From: Candidatus Delongbacteria bacterium
Lineage (GTDB): Bacteria > CAIWAD01
Reading direction: 5' to 3'
NCBI GenBank assembly: GCA_041675285.1
Contig: JBAYTZ010000008.1
Coordinates: 62,001 to 126,000 of the forward strand
Length of the DNA stretch: 64,000 nucleotides
The position numbers were made by a program, and so were the translations under genes. Below the pieces are notes generated by a model that saw only the letters and a list, made by a program, of their open reading frames with translations, had not been told where the DNA came from and made no database searches. Shown here one piece after another: positions 15,430 to 24,458 of the stretch (within the stretch, counting starts at the first letter, position 1; every line of letters starts with the position of its first letter).

Positions 15430-16644
15430 ATGAACATTTTCTCCCCGGACAGCCAGGAGCGCCTGGACGCCTCGCGGCGCCGCTTTCGCGAGCGGCAGAC
15501 CCAGGTGCGCAGCCTGGACGAGTATTCGCAGGCCCTGTTGATCCACGTCAACGAGGTCGCCGTCGCCCTGCGTCCCATGGGGGATCCACCCCGGGGCCGG
15601 GTGTTCCGCATCGGCCTGGCCTTCGTCAGCGAGGACGGCCTGGTGGTGCCCGTGCCCTTCCAGCGCGCCCGGCCGGGTTCGCTGTTCATCGACCAGTTCC
15701 ACGTGATGCCCCTGCGCGCCACCAGTCTGGGACCCCTGCTGGAGCGGCGGCGCGGGGATCGCATCGACGACCTGGCGGCCCACTTGGAACAGCGGGGCGT
15801 CTCCCTGTCCACCCAGGTGGCGCTGCGCGAGGGCGTGCGCTCCAACGTGCGCCTGCCCTGGTTCAGCCTGGACCGCCGCGGCATCCTCTGGTTCTCGGCG
15901 GACACGCCGCGCTTCTTCGACGACCGGCTCTTCGCCTACCTGGAGAGTCTGGTGCCCGAGGTGGAGTTGCAGCTGCGCCTGCTGGACATGCTCGAGCCGC
16001 TGCTGCCCGCGCTGGGAGAGTGGCCGCTGCCGCTGGAGCGCTCCGCGCCCGGCCTGCAGCGGCTGCGCCAGTTGCTGGACGTGGAGGAGAATCCCCTGCC
16101 CGGGCGGGTGGCGCTGGAGTGGCATCCGCCCCGGGACGAGGGCGCCCGGCTGATCAACCTCTGGCGCGTGGGTCAGGACCGCGTGCTGCTCTGCGCCCTG
16201 GAGTGCGAGGGAGAGTCGGAGGCCGCCCTGCGCCTGCTGCTCACCCTGCGCGGCTGGCTGCTGCAACAGGCCGCCGCCGCCCGGCATCCGGCCCGCGTGC
16301 TCGAGGCCGTTGAGTTGCGGCTGCGCGAGGCTAGGCGCGAGGGCGCACTGCCCCAGCCCGCTGTGGTGCGCTCCCTCGGGCTGGCCCTGGTGCATCCGGA
16401 CCCCCAGGGCGGCCGCGGTCACGCGGACCTGGTCTGCGCGGGCGAGGGCCGGTTGTGGCTGGAACAGGACGGGCAGGCCCGGCGCATTCCCGCCGACGGC
16501 CTGCCGCTGGGCGAGGCCCAGGGCCGGCACGCCACCGTGGAAACGCTGGCCCCCGGGCTGGCGCTGCTGGCGGAGCAGGGCGGTCGTCCGTCGAACACCC
16601 TGCGTCCAGAGCAGCTGCGCCTGCGGCTGGCGCTCAAGGCCTGA
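15430..16644 (+). CDS. GAF-like/degenerate SpoIIE-type protein, apparent pseudo-phosphatase
   Basis: 404 aa from the ATG at 15430; no clear ribosome site lies in the short gap after the hairpin. Residues ~20-190 look like a GAF-type sensor (GRVFRIGLAFVSEDGLVVPVPF... ILWFSADTPRFFDDRL). Residues ~225-400 align by eye with the SpoIIE/PP2C fold: LVCAGEGRLWLEQDG at the AGHxPP position, GLPLGEAQGR at the G-LGV position and LAPGLALLAEQGG at the YTDG position. The metal-binding Asp residues are gone: GDYYD has become DEGARLIN, DVSGKG has become ECEGES, and TDG has become EQGG. It should therefore be catalytically dead and may act as a sensor or decoy. The assignment is by pattern only. Confidence 0.55.
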   Translation: MNIFSPDSQERLDASRRRFRERQTQVRSLDEYSQALLIHVNEVAVALRPMGDPPRGRVFRIGLAFVSEDGLVVPVPFQRARPGSLFIDQFHVMPLRATSLGPLLERRRGDRIDDLAAHLEQRGVSLSTQVALREGVRSNVRLPWFSLDRRGILWFSADTPRFFDDRLFAYLESLVPEVELQLRLLDMLEPLLPALGEWPLPLERSAPGLQRLRQLLDVEENPLPGRVALEWHPPRDEGARLINLWRVGQDRVLLCALECEGESEAALRLLLTLRGWLLQQAAAARHPARVLEAVELRLREARREGALPQPAVVRSLGLALVHPDPQGGRGHADLVCAGEGRLWLEQDGQARRIPADGLPLGEAQGRHATVETLAPGLALLAEQGGRPSNTLRPEQLRLRLALKA

Positions 16645-16662
16645 CGCCGGACCGCACCACGC

Positions 16663-18966
16663 TCAGTACTTGAACTGCGCCACCTGGCCCGTCAGGGCCT
16701 GGGCCAGCTTGGCCAGCTGGGCGGCGGAGTCGAAGGTGTCGTCGGCGCCCTTGCCCGTGGCCGCCGTCCCGTTCATCACGCTCTCGATGGCCCGCGCGGC
16801 CTGGGACGTGTCGCCGGCCACGTGGCCGATCTGCCGGCTGAGTTCGCGCGTGGTGGCCGACTGCTCCTCGATGGCGCCGGCGATGCTGCCCTGCAGGTCG
16901 CGGATCCGGGTCACCACCTCCAGGATGTGGCCGATCTCGTCCACGGTGCGCGTGGTGTCGTGCTGGATGGCGTCGATCATCCGCCGGATGTCCTCCGTGG
17001 CCCGCGAGGTCCCGGCCGCCAACTCCTTCACTTCCCCCGCCACCACGGCGAAACCCTTGCCCGCCTCCCCGGCCCGCGCCGCCTCGATGGTGGCGTTCAG
17101 GGCCAGCAGATTGGTCTGCTTGGCGATGCTGTCGATCACCTGGATCACGGCCCCGATCTTCTGGCTGGATTCGTCCAGGGTCTGGATGGCCTGCCCGGCC
17201 TGATCGGCGGACTGCACGGCTTCGCCGGCCACGTGGGCGGCCTGCCGCGAGGACTGGGCGATCTCCTCGATGGTGGCGGACATCTCCTCGGTGGCGGCCG
17301 CCATGGTCTGCATGCCGCCGTCCACCTGGGCCAGGTTGGCCGTGGCGCCCTGGGCCTGGTGGCGCGTGTCGCCCGAGACCTGCCGCAGCTGTCCGGCGAT
17401 CCGCTCCAGGCCCTCCGCCGACTGGCCCAGCTCGGCCGAGTTGCTGGCCAGGCCGCCCATCAGCTGCCGCAGCGAGCCCAGCGCCCGGTTGAAGCCTTCG
17501 ATCAGGCGGCCCAACTCGTCGTCCCGCTCCTGAACCACGTGGACCGTCAGGTCGCCGGCGGCGAAGCGGTTGGTGGCCTCCAACAGATGCTCCACGTTGC
17601 GCCCCAGATAGGCGCGCTGGTCCTCCAACAGGCCCAGGTTGTCGCGGATGGCGCGGATCATGCCCAGGAAGCCCTCCGAGAGCAGGGCCAGCTCCGAGTA
17701 CTCGCGCATCTCGCGGGCCTCCAGCGCTTCGTCCTGATTCAGGTCCCCGGCCATGGCGCTCTGGGTGATCTCGGTCAGACGGTGCAGGGGCGCCGTGAGA
17801 CGCCGGCCCTGGCTGCGGGCCTGCCAGGCCGCCAAGCCGAAGGTCAGGCCGCCGATGGCCGCCACCCAGAGCAGGGTGATCAGCAGTTGGGATTTCAGGC
17901 GCTGGAGGGGACTCATGAAGTCATCCTCCCAGCAACTGGCGCCGATGACCCAGTCCCAGGGCTCGAAGTAGACCACGCTGGCCACCTTGGGCGCCGTCCG
18001 TCCGCTCACCGTGTCCGTCCACAGGTAGCGCACCTGGACGAATTCGCCCTTGGCGGCCTTGGCCCGGCTGACCATGTCGCGGATGACTTCCTTGCCTTCG
18101 GCGTCCTTGGCCTTGAGGATCGACTCGCCGTCGCGCTTGCCCTTCTGCGAGATGATGTAGACGCCTTCCTGCTCGCCCGAGCCGCCCAGCACGAAGACGT
18201 AGCCCGTGCGGCCCACCACGATGTCCAGGATCCCCTGGCGCAGGGCGGGCAGAGCCTCCTGCAGGATGCCCACGTAGAGCATGCCTGTCACGCGGCCCGC
18301 GGCGTCCTTGAGCGGCGAGTAGGCCGTGATGTACCAGGCGTCCACCACGAAGGCCCGGCCGCGATACTCCTCGCCGTTAAGGATCCGCTCCAGCACGGGG
18401 TTGGGCTGGCCGTCCGGCTGGATGGCCGGGATGTAGGTGCCGATGGCCCGGTTGCCGTCCTTCCTCTTGACGGTGGTGGCCACGCGCAGCATGTCGCCCT
18501 GCTCGTTCATGCGCTGGAACAGGGTCACCGTCCCGCCCACGGCCTGGGTGACCTCGTCCACCAGCGGCGTCGGCTGCTCAAAGGAGGAATTGGGCGCCAG
18601 GACCTGGCCGCCGATGCGCAGCGCGGGCAGATTGGCGCTGCCCTTTTCCTTGCTGAGCTGGTTTTCCGCCGGCCAGCTCACGCTGCCGCCCGCCGGGCCG
18701 AAGCCGCGGGCGCTCAGGGTCTGGCGGGCCACCAGCAGGTTGGCCTCCACCTGGCGCCGGATCAATTCGTCCGACGTCCGGCAGGTCTGCAGGATGCCGT
18801 AGTCGATGTGGTTCAGTTCGGTTTCCAGCTGGGCACGCAAGTCGGAGCCGATGGCCCGGCCCACGCTCTGCTCGCGCCACCAGATGGTGACGAGAATCAT
18901 CAGGACGGGCACCAGGGCGCAGAGCACGGCCAGGCGGATGATTCGTTGATGGATGCTGCGAGCCAT
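16663..18966 (-). CDS. Methyl-accepting chemotaxis protein with Cache-type sensor and HAMP domains
   Basis: 767 aa, with an ideal AGGAGGT site before the ATG at 18966. TM1 is at ~12-28. The extracellular part (~30-365) fits the Cache3-Cache2 fusion type (YITAYSPLKDAAGRVTGMLYVGI, GYVFVLGGSG, FEPWDWVIGASCWEDDF). TM2 is at ~375-395. A HAMP at ~400-455 is followed by a second HAMP-like segment (~485-540). The signalling domain ends with the conserved hairpin IDSIAKQTNLLALNATIEAARAGEAGKGFAVVAGEVKELA. There is no C-terminal pentapeptide for CheR/CheB tethering (it ends QVAQFKY). No che or flagellar gene is nearby. It is convergent with the pseudo-phosphatase gene, 18 bp apart, and divergent from the esterase gene. 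Confidence 0.95.
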   Translation of the reverse strand: MARSIHQRIIRLAVLCALVPVLMILVTIWWREQSVGRAIGSDLRAQLETELNHIDYGILQTCRTSDELIRRQVEANLLVARQTLSARGFGPAGGSVSWPAENQLSKEKGSANLPALRIGGQVLAPNSSFEQPTPLVDEVTQAVGGTVTLFQRMNEQGDMLRVATTVKRKDGNRAIGTYIPAIQPDGQPNPVLERILNGEEYRGRAFVVDAWYITAYSPLKDAAGRVTGMLYVGILQEALPALRQGILDIVVGRTGYVFVLGGSGEQEGVYIISQKGKRDGESILKAKDAEGKEVIRDMVSRAKAAKGEFVQVRYLWTDTVSGRTAPKVASVVYFEPWDWVIGASCWEDDFMSPLQRLKSQLLITLLWVAAIGGLTFGLAAWQARSQGRRLTAPLHRLTEITQSAMAGDLNQDEALEAREMREYSELALLSEGFLGMIRAIRDNLGLLEDQRAYLGRNVEHLLEATNRFAAGDLTVHVVQERDDELGRLIEGFNRALGSLRQLMGGLASNSAELGQSAEGLERIAGQLRQVSGDTRHQAQGATANLAQVDGGMQTMAAATEEMSATIEEIAQSSRQAAHVAGEAVQSADQAGQAIQTLDESSQKIGAVIQVIDSIAKQTNLLALNATIEAARAGEAGKGFAVVAGEVKELAAGTSRATEDIRRMIDAIQHDTTRTVDEIGHILEVVTRIRDLQGSIAGAIEEQSATTRELSRQIGHVAGDTSQAARAIESVMNGTAATGKGADDTFDSAAQLAKLAQALTGQVAQFKY

Positions 18967-19092
18967 GACACCTCCTGGGGGGGAAGGAAGGGTGATAGGG
19001 TTTCAAATTGAATCATCGTCAGAATAAACTCTCGACTTGAGGCCCGCCCGGGGAATTGGCTCCTTGAATCCAGCACCAATCAAGGACTTGCC

Positions 19093-20529
19093 ATGAAGCA
19101 CCTCACCTTACTCCTGCTCTGCCTGCTGTTCTGGGCCCCCCTGCGCGCCCAGGGCTTCGCCGAGTTCCTGACGGATCTGCTGGGGCGTCCCGTGGGCGAG
19201 CGCCAGGCTGTGGTGGACAGCCTGTTCGCCCACCTGCCTGGCGGCGAGACACCGATCCGCGAGGCCGACGGGGCCTGGTTCATCTGGCGGGGCACGGCCT
19301 CCAGCCTGGCCGTGGCGGGAGACATGACGGGCTGGTCGCCCAACCTGAGCCTGACTCTGATCGCGGGCACCAACTTGTGGGAGCGGCATTTCCTCTGCGA
19401 GGCCGATGCACGGCTGGACTACAAGCTGGTGCGCAACGGCTCGGAGTGGATCCTGGATCCGCTGAACCCGCACACCTGCTCGGGCGGTTTCGGCCCCAAC
19501 AGCGAGCTGGCCATGCCCGAGTACGTGCAGCCGCAAGAGATCCAGAACCTGGGCCTGCCCAATGGCACGCTGGTCAGCTGGCCGGCCTTCTACAGCCCGC
19601 AGCTGAACAACACGCGCACGATCCAGATCCTGCTGCCGCCCGGCTACCAGGAAGGCCAGGCGCGGCCCGTCTGCGTGGTCCACGACGGCTCGGAGTACCT
19701 CACGCTGGGCTCCCTGCGCAATGTGGTGGCCTGGCTGGCGGACCAGCACCCCAACCTGGAGCTGCCGATCTTCGTCTGCGTGCCGCCCGTCAACCGCACG
19801 GCCGAGTACCACACCACCCAGCAGGACCTGTTCGCGCACTTCATCGTGGACACGGTGCTGCCGGCGGTGCGCGCCCAGTGGGCCACCTACGACGATCCGG
19901 CGCGCTGGATCAGCCTGGGCGCCTCCGACGGCGGCAACATCTCCACTTATCTGCTGGGCCACTTTCCCGCCGCCTTCGGCCGGGGCGTGCTGATGAGCCC
20001 CTACATCCCAGCCGCCAACCGTCAGGCCCTGGCCCAGTTGAGCCCCGACAGCCTGCGCGTCTATCTGAACTGGGGCAGCTACGACATCGAGGACATCATC
20101 CAGACCTCCGAGCCCTGCGTGGCCCTGCTGGAGGAGCGCGGCGTGCCGCACCTGGCGCGCCTGTATCACGAGGGTCACAGCTGGGGCCTCTGGCGCGCCA
20201 CCCTGGACGAGGGCCTGCTCTACATCCTGGAGGCGGACACGGCCGTGCCGCCGGCCCTGCCGCCGGCGGAGCGGGGCGCGGGTCCGGAGCGCCTGGAGCT
20301 GCGCGCCTGGCCCAATCCTTTCAATTCCCAGGTCCAGCTCGAGCTGCCGCCCGGCCCGGGCCGCACGCGCCTGCGCATCTTCGACTCGGCCGGCCGCCTG
20401 TGCGAGGAGCACGACGCGGGCGGCGGCCGCTTCATCTGGGAGGCCGACGCTCTGCCCAGCGGGCGCTATTGGGTGGAAGGCGTGCGGGCGGGCCGGCGGG
20501 CCCTGACTTCGGTGACGCTGCTGCGCTGA
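19093..20529 (+). CDS. Secreted esterase (esterase D / Fes-IroE type) with N-terminal E-set and FlgD-like tail
   Basis: 478 aa, with AAGGA before the ATG at 19093. The signal peptide is MKHLTLLLLCLLFWAPLRA. Residues ~55-115 form an E-set/CBM48-like domain (FIWRGTASSLAVAGDMTGW... LDYKLVRNG). Residues ~150-375 are an alpha/beta hydrolase of the putative esterase family (PF00756 type): YSPQLNNTRTIQILLPPGY, VVHDGSEY, the nucleophile motif GASDGG, and the C-terminal His in EGHSWGLWR. Related enzymes cleave enterobactin-type esters or feruloyl esters; the substrate here is unknown. Residues ~395-478 are a FlgD-like tail (WPNPFNSQVQLEL). The protein is probably exported and surface-anchored. Confidence 0.88.
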   Translation: MKHLTLLLLCLLFWAPLRAQGFAEFLTDLLGRPVGERQAVVDSLFAHLPGGETPIREADGAWFIWRGTASSLAVAGDMTGWSPNLSLTLIAGTNLWERHFLCEADARLDYKLVRNGSEWILDPLNPHTCSGGFGPNSELAMPEYVQPQEIQNLGLPNGTLVSWPAFYSPQLNNTRTIQILLPPGYQEGQARPVCVVHDGSEYLTLGSLRNVVAWLADQHPNLELPIFVCVPPVNRTAEYHTTQQDLFAHFIVDTVLPAVRAQWATYDDPARWISLGASDGGNISTYLLGHFPAAFGRGVLMSPYIPAANRQALAQLSPDSLRVYLNWGSYDIEDIIQTSEPCVALLEERGVPHLARLYHEGHSWGLWRATLDEGLLYILEADTAVPPALPPAERGAGPERLELRAWPNPFNSQVQLELPPGPGRTRLRIFDSAGRLCEEHDAGGGRFIWEADALPSGRYWVEGVRAGRRALTSVTLLR

Positions 20530-20534
20530 GAGAC

Positions 20535-20640
20535 TCACCACCGAGTCTCAGAGACACAGAGTCAGACGTGGAACGCGGGCCCAGCTCAAATCACAGCCTT
20601 GTCCTGCTGAGTCTCCGTGCCTCCGTGCCTCCGTGGTTGG
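20535..20640. repeat. Inverted-repeat element (a), CACGGAG-type
   Basis: It begins 6 bp after the esterase stop. The right arm (20608-20640) holds three consecutive CTCCGTG units. The left arm (20535-20564) is a decayed complement (ACCACCGAG, CTCAGAG, ACACAGAG). The spacer is ~43 bp. It belongs to the same architectural class as the CACGAAG elements elsewhere in the window. Confidence 0.7.
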
Positions 20641-20693
20641 ATTACACTGACTAGCCAAACCCTGCTCGACGAATGAGGGCGCCTCGTCCTTGC

Positions 20694-20700
20694 TACCTTG
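20694..20700 (+). promoter_or_regulatory. TAYYTTG promoter-like motif (TACCTTG)
   Basis: It lies 46 bp before the start of the PrpD-family gene, within the sequence TTGCTACCTTGAGCG. It is one of five such heptamers in front of leading genes. No -33 TTG is present at 19 bp. Confidence 0.35.
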
Positions 20701-20746
20701 AGCGCCGGATTCCCGACCCGTGCGAACCCAAGTTTCGAGGAGCCCC

Positions 20747-22126
20747 ATGACCAGCTTTTCCCGCCAGATGGCGCAATTCGTGCTCGGCCTCCGCTATGAG
20801 GAGATTCCCGCCGACGTTCTGCTGAAGGCCCGCCACTTCCTCTACGACTCCATCGGTTGCGCCTACGGCAGCGTGCACACGCGAGACGTGAGCGCCCTGC
20901 GGGGCCTCTACACGGAGCTGGGCGGCAAGCCCGAGGCCACGCTGATCGGGTTCGGCGAGCGCCTGCCGGCCATCAGCGCCAGCCTGGTGAACAGCCTGAT
21001 GATCCGCGCGCTGGACTTCAACGATATCTACTGGAAGGAGGACCCCAGCCATCCCTCCGACCTCATTCCGGCGGCCCTGGCGGCGGGGGAGCTGGCGGGC
21101 CGCAGCATGAAGGACGTGCTGCTGGCCATCCTGGTGGCCTACGAGTTCGAGATGCGCCTTTGCCTCTTCGCCACGCCCGGCGTGCGCGAGCGCGGCTGGC
21201 ATCACGCCACGCTGACCCAGTTCGTCAGCCCGCTGGTGGCCGGCCTGCTGCTGGGGCTGAACGAAGACCAGCTGGTGCACGCCATCGGCATCGCCGGCTG
21301 CCACAGCCACACCATCGGCTGCCCCACGGCGGGCAAGCTGACCATGATGAAGAACACGGTGGATCCGCTGGCCGTGCAGGCCGGCGTGCAGGCGGCCCTG
21401 TTGGCCCAGCGCGGCTACACGGGCACCGAGGCGGTCTTCGAAGGCAAGGAGGGCTTCCAGCACTGCTTCGGGCCGGGTTGGGACGAGGACGCCCTGCTGG
21501 GCTCGCTGCCGGGGACACCGGGCGGCCGGCCCTGGAAGATCCTCGAGTGCGGCATGAAGGCCTTCCCGACGGAGGCGCTCACCCACACCCACCTCTCGGC
21601 CACGCTCAAGGCCATGAAGAAGGGCGGCTTTGCCTGGCAGGACGTGGAGAAGGTCACGGTGACCACCATCGCCCGGGCCTGCGACATCCTGTTCGACCCG
21701 CACAAATACCGGCCGGAGAGCCGTGAGACGGCGGATCACAGCCTGCCCTACTGCGTCGCCGCGGCCATCGTGGACGGCAAGATCAGCACGGCCAGTTTCA
21801 GCGACGAGAAGATCCACGACCCGGCCATCCGCGAGGTCATCGACCGGATCCAGGGCGAGGCTTCGCTGGAGTTTGAGCAGATGTTCCCGGCCAAGCAGCC
21901 CAGCCGCGTGCGGATCCGCAGCAAGAGCGGCGTGGAGGTGGAGGAGTACCTGGAGTACCCCAAGGGCGATCCGCGCGAGCCCATGACCCAGGAGGACCTG
22001 GACGCCAAGTTCGACGGCCTGGCGGCGGCCAAGCTGGACGAGGCGGGCCGCGCCCGGGTCAAGCAGGCGATCTACGGCTGTGACACGCTGAGCGCCCGCG
22101 AGTTCCTGGACGCTCTGCGCTTCTAA
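20747..22126 (+). CDS. MmgE/PrpD family protein (2-methylcitrate dehydratase-like)
   Basis: 459 aa from the ATG at 20747, with CGAGGAG seven bases upstream; an in-frame codon at 20720 is disregarded. The length and the helical N-terminal domain match the MmgE/PrpD family: RQMAQFVLGLRYEEIPADVLLKARHFLYDSIGCAYG, then ALDFND and HPSDLIPAALA. The lid-domain signature is also present (ILECGMKAFPTEALTHTHL). Members include 2-methylcitrate dehydratase, cis-aconitate decarboxylase and other lyases. With no prpB/prpC neighbours the substrate is open. It stands alone, flanked on both sides by inverted-repeat elements. Confidence 0.85.
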   Translation: MTSFSRQMAQFVLGLRYEEIPADVLLKARHFLYDSIGCAYGSVHTRDVSALRGLYTELGGKPEATLIGFGERLPAISASLVNSLMIRALDFNDIYWKEDPSHPSDLIPAALAAGELAGRSMKDVLLAILVAYEFEMRLCLFATPGVRERGWHHATLTQFVSPLVAGLLLGLNEDQLVHAIGIAGCHSHTIGCPTAGKLTMMKNTVDPLAVQAGVQAALLAQRGYTGTEAVFEGKEGFQHCFGPGWDEDALLGSLPGTPGGRPWKILECGMKAFPTEALTHTHLSATLKAMKKGGFAWQDVEKVTVTTIARACDILFDPHKYRPESRETADHSLPYCVAAAIVDGKISTASFSDEKIHDPAIREVIDRIQGEASLEFEQMFPAKQPSRVRIRSKSGVEVEEYLEYPKGDPREPMTQEDLDAKFDGLAAAKLDEAGRARVKQAIYGCDTLSAREFLDALRF

Positions 22127-22138
22127 AGCAAACCAATT

Positions 22139-22267
22139 TCACCACGAAGAGCGGGAGGCGGGCAGAAGCACACGAAGAGTTTGATTGGATCCACTGTTCC
22201 AGGTGGGACGAGTTGACTCCGTTTTCTCCTTCCCGATCTTCGTTTTTCTTCGTGGGCTTCGTGGTGA
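22139..22267. repeat. Inverted-repeat element (b), CACGAAG-type
   Basis: It starts 13 bp after the PrpD-family stop. The outer arms TCACCACGAAG (22139-22149) and CTTCGTGGTGA (22257-22267) are perfectly complementary. Further CACGAAG and CTTCGTG copies lie inside each arm. The ~75-bp centre is not conserved with the other elements. It lies immediately before the ABC transporter operon. Confidence 0.85.
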
Positions 22268-22303
22268 GTCCGGACCGGACACGGCAACAGGCAGAGGAGG
22301 AGT

Positions 22304-23152
22304 GTGGACGAGCTGCTGATGGTGGAAGGGCTCCACTTCTCCTATGGCGAGCGCCGGGCCGTGGACGGGTTGTCCCTGGAGCTGCGGCCGGGCGAGATCC
22401 TGGGCCTGCTGGGGCCCAACGGCGCCGGCAAGAGCACGCTGATGGCCCTGCTCTGCGGCCTGCTGCTTCCCGCCGCCGGGCGCGTCCGCGTGCTGGGTGG
22501 CGATCCCTGCGACCCGCGCATCCGGGCCCGGCTGGGCCTGGCCCCTCAGGAACTGGCCCTCTATGACGAGCTGAGTGCCCGGGAGAACCTGGACTTCTTC
22601 GGGCGCATCCAGGGACTGCGGGGCACGCGCCTGAGCGGGCGCTGCGCGGCCGTGCTGGAGGAGACGGGTCTGGCGGGCCGGGCCAGGGACCGGGTGGGGA
22701 CCTTCTCCGGCGGCATGAAGCGCCGACTCAACCTGGCCGTGGCCTTGTTGCACGAGCCCGCGCTGCTGCTGCTGGACGAGGCCACGGCGGGCGTGGATCC
22801 CCAATCGCGCCTGGCGCTCTTCGAATTGGTGGAGAACCAGCGCGCGGCCGGGCGCGGCGTGCTCTACGCCACGCACTACATGGAGGAAGCCCAGCGCCTC
22901 TGCGACCGGGTGGCCATTGTGGATCAGGGCCGACTGCTGGCCTTGGACACGGTGCCCGCCCTGCTGGCCGCCCACGGCTCCTCGCAGCTGGAGGCCGTGC
23001 GGGGTTCCGAGACCCTCCACGTGGAAACCCGGGATCCGCTGGCGGATCTGGCGCGCCTGCAGGCCGCCGGTCCGCTGGACTCCTTCACCCTGCGGCAACC
23101 CGACCTGGAGCAGGTCTTTCTGCGGCTCACCGGTCGTCATTTGAGGGATTGA
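22304..23152 (+). CDS. ABC transporter ATP-binding protein (ABC-2 type)
   Basis: 282 aa from the GTG at 22304, with GAGGAGGAG directly before it. The Walker A motif is GPNGAGKSTL, the signature is FSGGMKRRL, Walker B is LLLLDEAT with a following DPQSR, and the switch His is in YATHYMEEA. The C-terminal ~60 residues match the extension of drug/antibiotic- or Na+-exporter ATPases (NatA/CcmA type). It is followed after one base by its permease gene, so the pair forms an exporter. The substrate is not deducible. Confidence 0.95.
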   Translation: MDELLMVEGLHFSYGERRAVDGLSLELRPGEILGLLGPNGAGKSTLMALLCGLLLPAAGRVRVLGGDPCDPRIRARLGLAPQELALYDELSARENLDFFGRIQGLRGTRLSGRCAAVLEETGLAGRARDRVGTFSGGMKRRLNLAVALLHEPALLLLDEATAGVDPQSRLALFELVENQRAAGRGVLYATHYMEEAQRLCDRVAIVDQGRLLALDTVPALLAAHGSSQLEAVRGSETLHVETRDPLADLARLQAAGPLDSFTLRQPDLEQVFLRLTGRHLRD

Positions 23153-23153
23153 G

Positions 23154-24458
23154 ATGGGCACCATCCTCGCGATTTGCCTCAAGGATCTCCGCCTGCTGCT
23201 CCGCGATCGCGCCGGGCTGTTCTTCACCTTCGCCTTTCCCCTGCTCTACGCGCTGTTCTTCGGCTTCGTCTTCTCGGGTGGTGGAGACGAGAGTGAGCGA
23301 CGGATCCCCCTGCGGCTGGTGGACCTGGACTCCAGCGCCGCCTCGGCGGCCTTCCTGGACAGCGTGGCGGCCCGGCCCGGTCTGAACGCCGTACGGGACA
23401 GCCTGGCGGGCGCGGAAGCCGCCGTGCGCCGGGGTCGGGCCACGGCCGCCCTGATCGTGCAACCCGGCTTCGGAGCCCGCGGCGAGCGGCTGTTCGGCGG
23501 GGAGCCGCCGGCCGTGGAGCTGTTGCACGATCCAGCCCGCCAGGCCGAAGTCGCCCTATTGCAGGGCGTGTTGATGGAACAGGCCTTCAAGGGCCTGGAG
23601 CAGCGCTTTTCCACCCCGCGCTCCTTCCTGCCCCAGGTGCGGGCCTGGAGCGACAGCCTGGCCCGGCCGCCGGCCGCGCGGCCCGAGCTGGACTACCTGC
23701 GACGCTGGACGGGCGAACTGGGCCGCTTCCTGGAGAGCCGTGCCGTGGCTGAATCCCTGGCTGCGGTCCAGGCGGGCACGGCGGACCAGGGCGGCGGCTT
23801 CCTGCAGGGCTGGGAGCCCTTGCGGGTGACGGCGCGCGAGCTGGTGGCCGAGCGCTCGGGTCCGCAGTCCTCCTTCGAGATCTCCTTTCCCCAGGGCCTT
23901 TTGTGGGGCATCATCAGCGTGGCGGCCTCGTTTGGCATCTCGCTGGTGGTGGAGCGCAAGGAAGGCACGCTGCGGCGGCTGCGTGCCGCACCCCTCAAGC
24001 GCCGCCAGATCCTGGCCGGCAAGGCGCTGGCCTGTTTCCTGACCATCCTGGCACTGGTGCTGCTGCTCATGCTCATCGGCCGGCCCTTCGGCGTGGCGGC
24101 GGAGCGCCCGCTGCTGCTGGTGGCGGCCGGACTGGCCACGGCCTTCGCCTTCACCGGGCTGATGCTGCTGATCTCCGTGCTGGGGCGCAGCGAGCGCGCG
24201 GTGAGCGGACTGGGCTGGTCGCTGCTGACCGTGCTGGCCATGCTGGGCGGCGGGATGGTGCCGCTCTTCTTCATGCCGGAGTGGATGCGCACCCTGGGCA
24301 CGGTCAGCCCGGTGAAGTGGTCGATCCTGGCCCTGGAGGGCGCCCTGTGGCGTGGCTTCGGCTGGACCGAACTGCTGCCGGTCTGCGGCATTCTGCTGGC
24401 CTTCGGCGCGGGCTGCGCGCTCGTCGGTCTCAAGGCCTTCCGCTGGAGTGACACATGA
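23154..24458 (+). CDS. ABC-2 type transporter permease
   Basis: 434 aa. The ATG lies one base after the ATPase stop. The N-terminal TM helix (LFFTFAFPLLYALFFGFVF) is followed by a long extracytoplasmic segment (~45-235) and then five or so TM helices (~245-430). These include GIISVAASFGISLVVERKEGTLRRLRAAPLKR, the typical ABC2_membrane motif. This is the NatB/YhfP-like architecture with one large outer loop. It is encoded with the ATPase, and its stop overlaps truD by ATGA. Confidence 0.93.
   Translation: MGTILAICLKDLRLLLRDRAGLFFTFAFPLLYALFFGFVFSGGGDESERRIPLRLVDLDSSAASAAFLDSVAARPGLNAVRDSLAGAEAAVRRGRATAALIVQPGFGARGERLFGGEPPAVELLHDPARQAEVALLQGVLMEQAFKGLEQRFSTPRSFLPQVRAWSDSLARPPAARPELDYLRRWTGELGRFLESRAVAESLAAVQAGTADQGGGFLQGWEPLRVTARELVAERSGPQSSFEISFPQGLLWGIISVAASFGISLVVERKEGTLRRLRAAPLKRRQILAGKALACFLTILALVLLLMLIGRPFGVAAERPLLLVAAGLATAFAFTGLMLLISVLGRSERAVSGLGWSLLTVLAMLGGGMVPLFFMPEWMRTLGTVSPVKWSILALEGALWRGFGWTELLPVCGILLAFGAGCALVGLKAFRWSDT

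Noticed and set aside
16822..19011. Plus-strand open frame opposite the chemoreceptor
   Set aside because: The minus-strand frame shows the conserved MCP hairpin and an ideal ribosome site.
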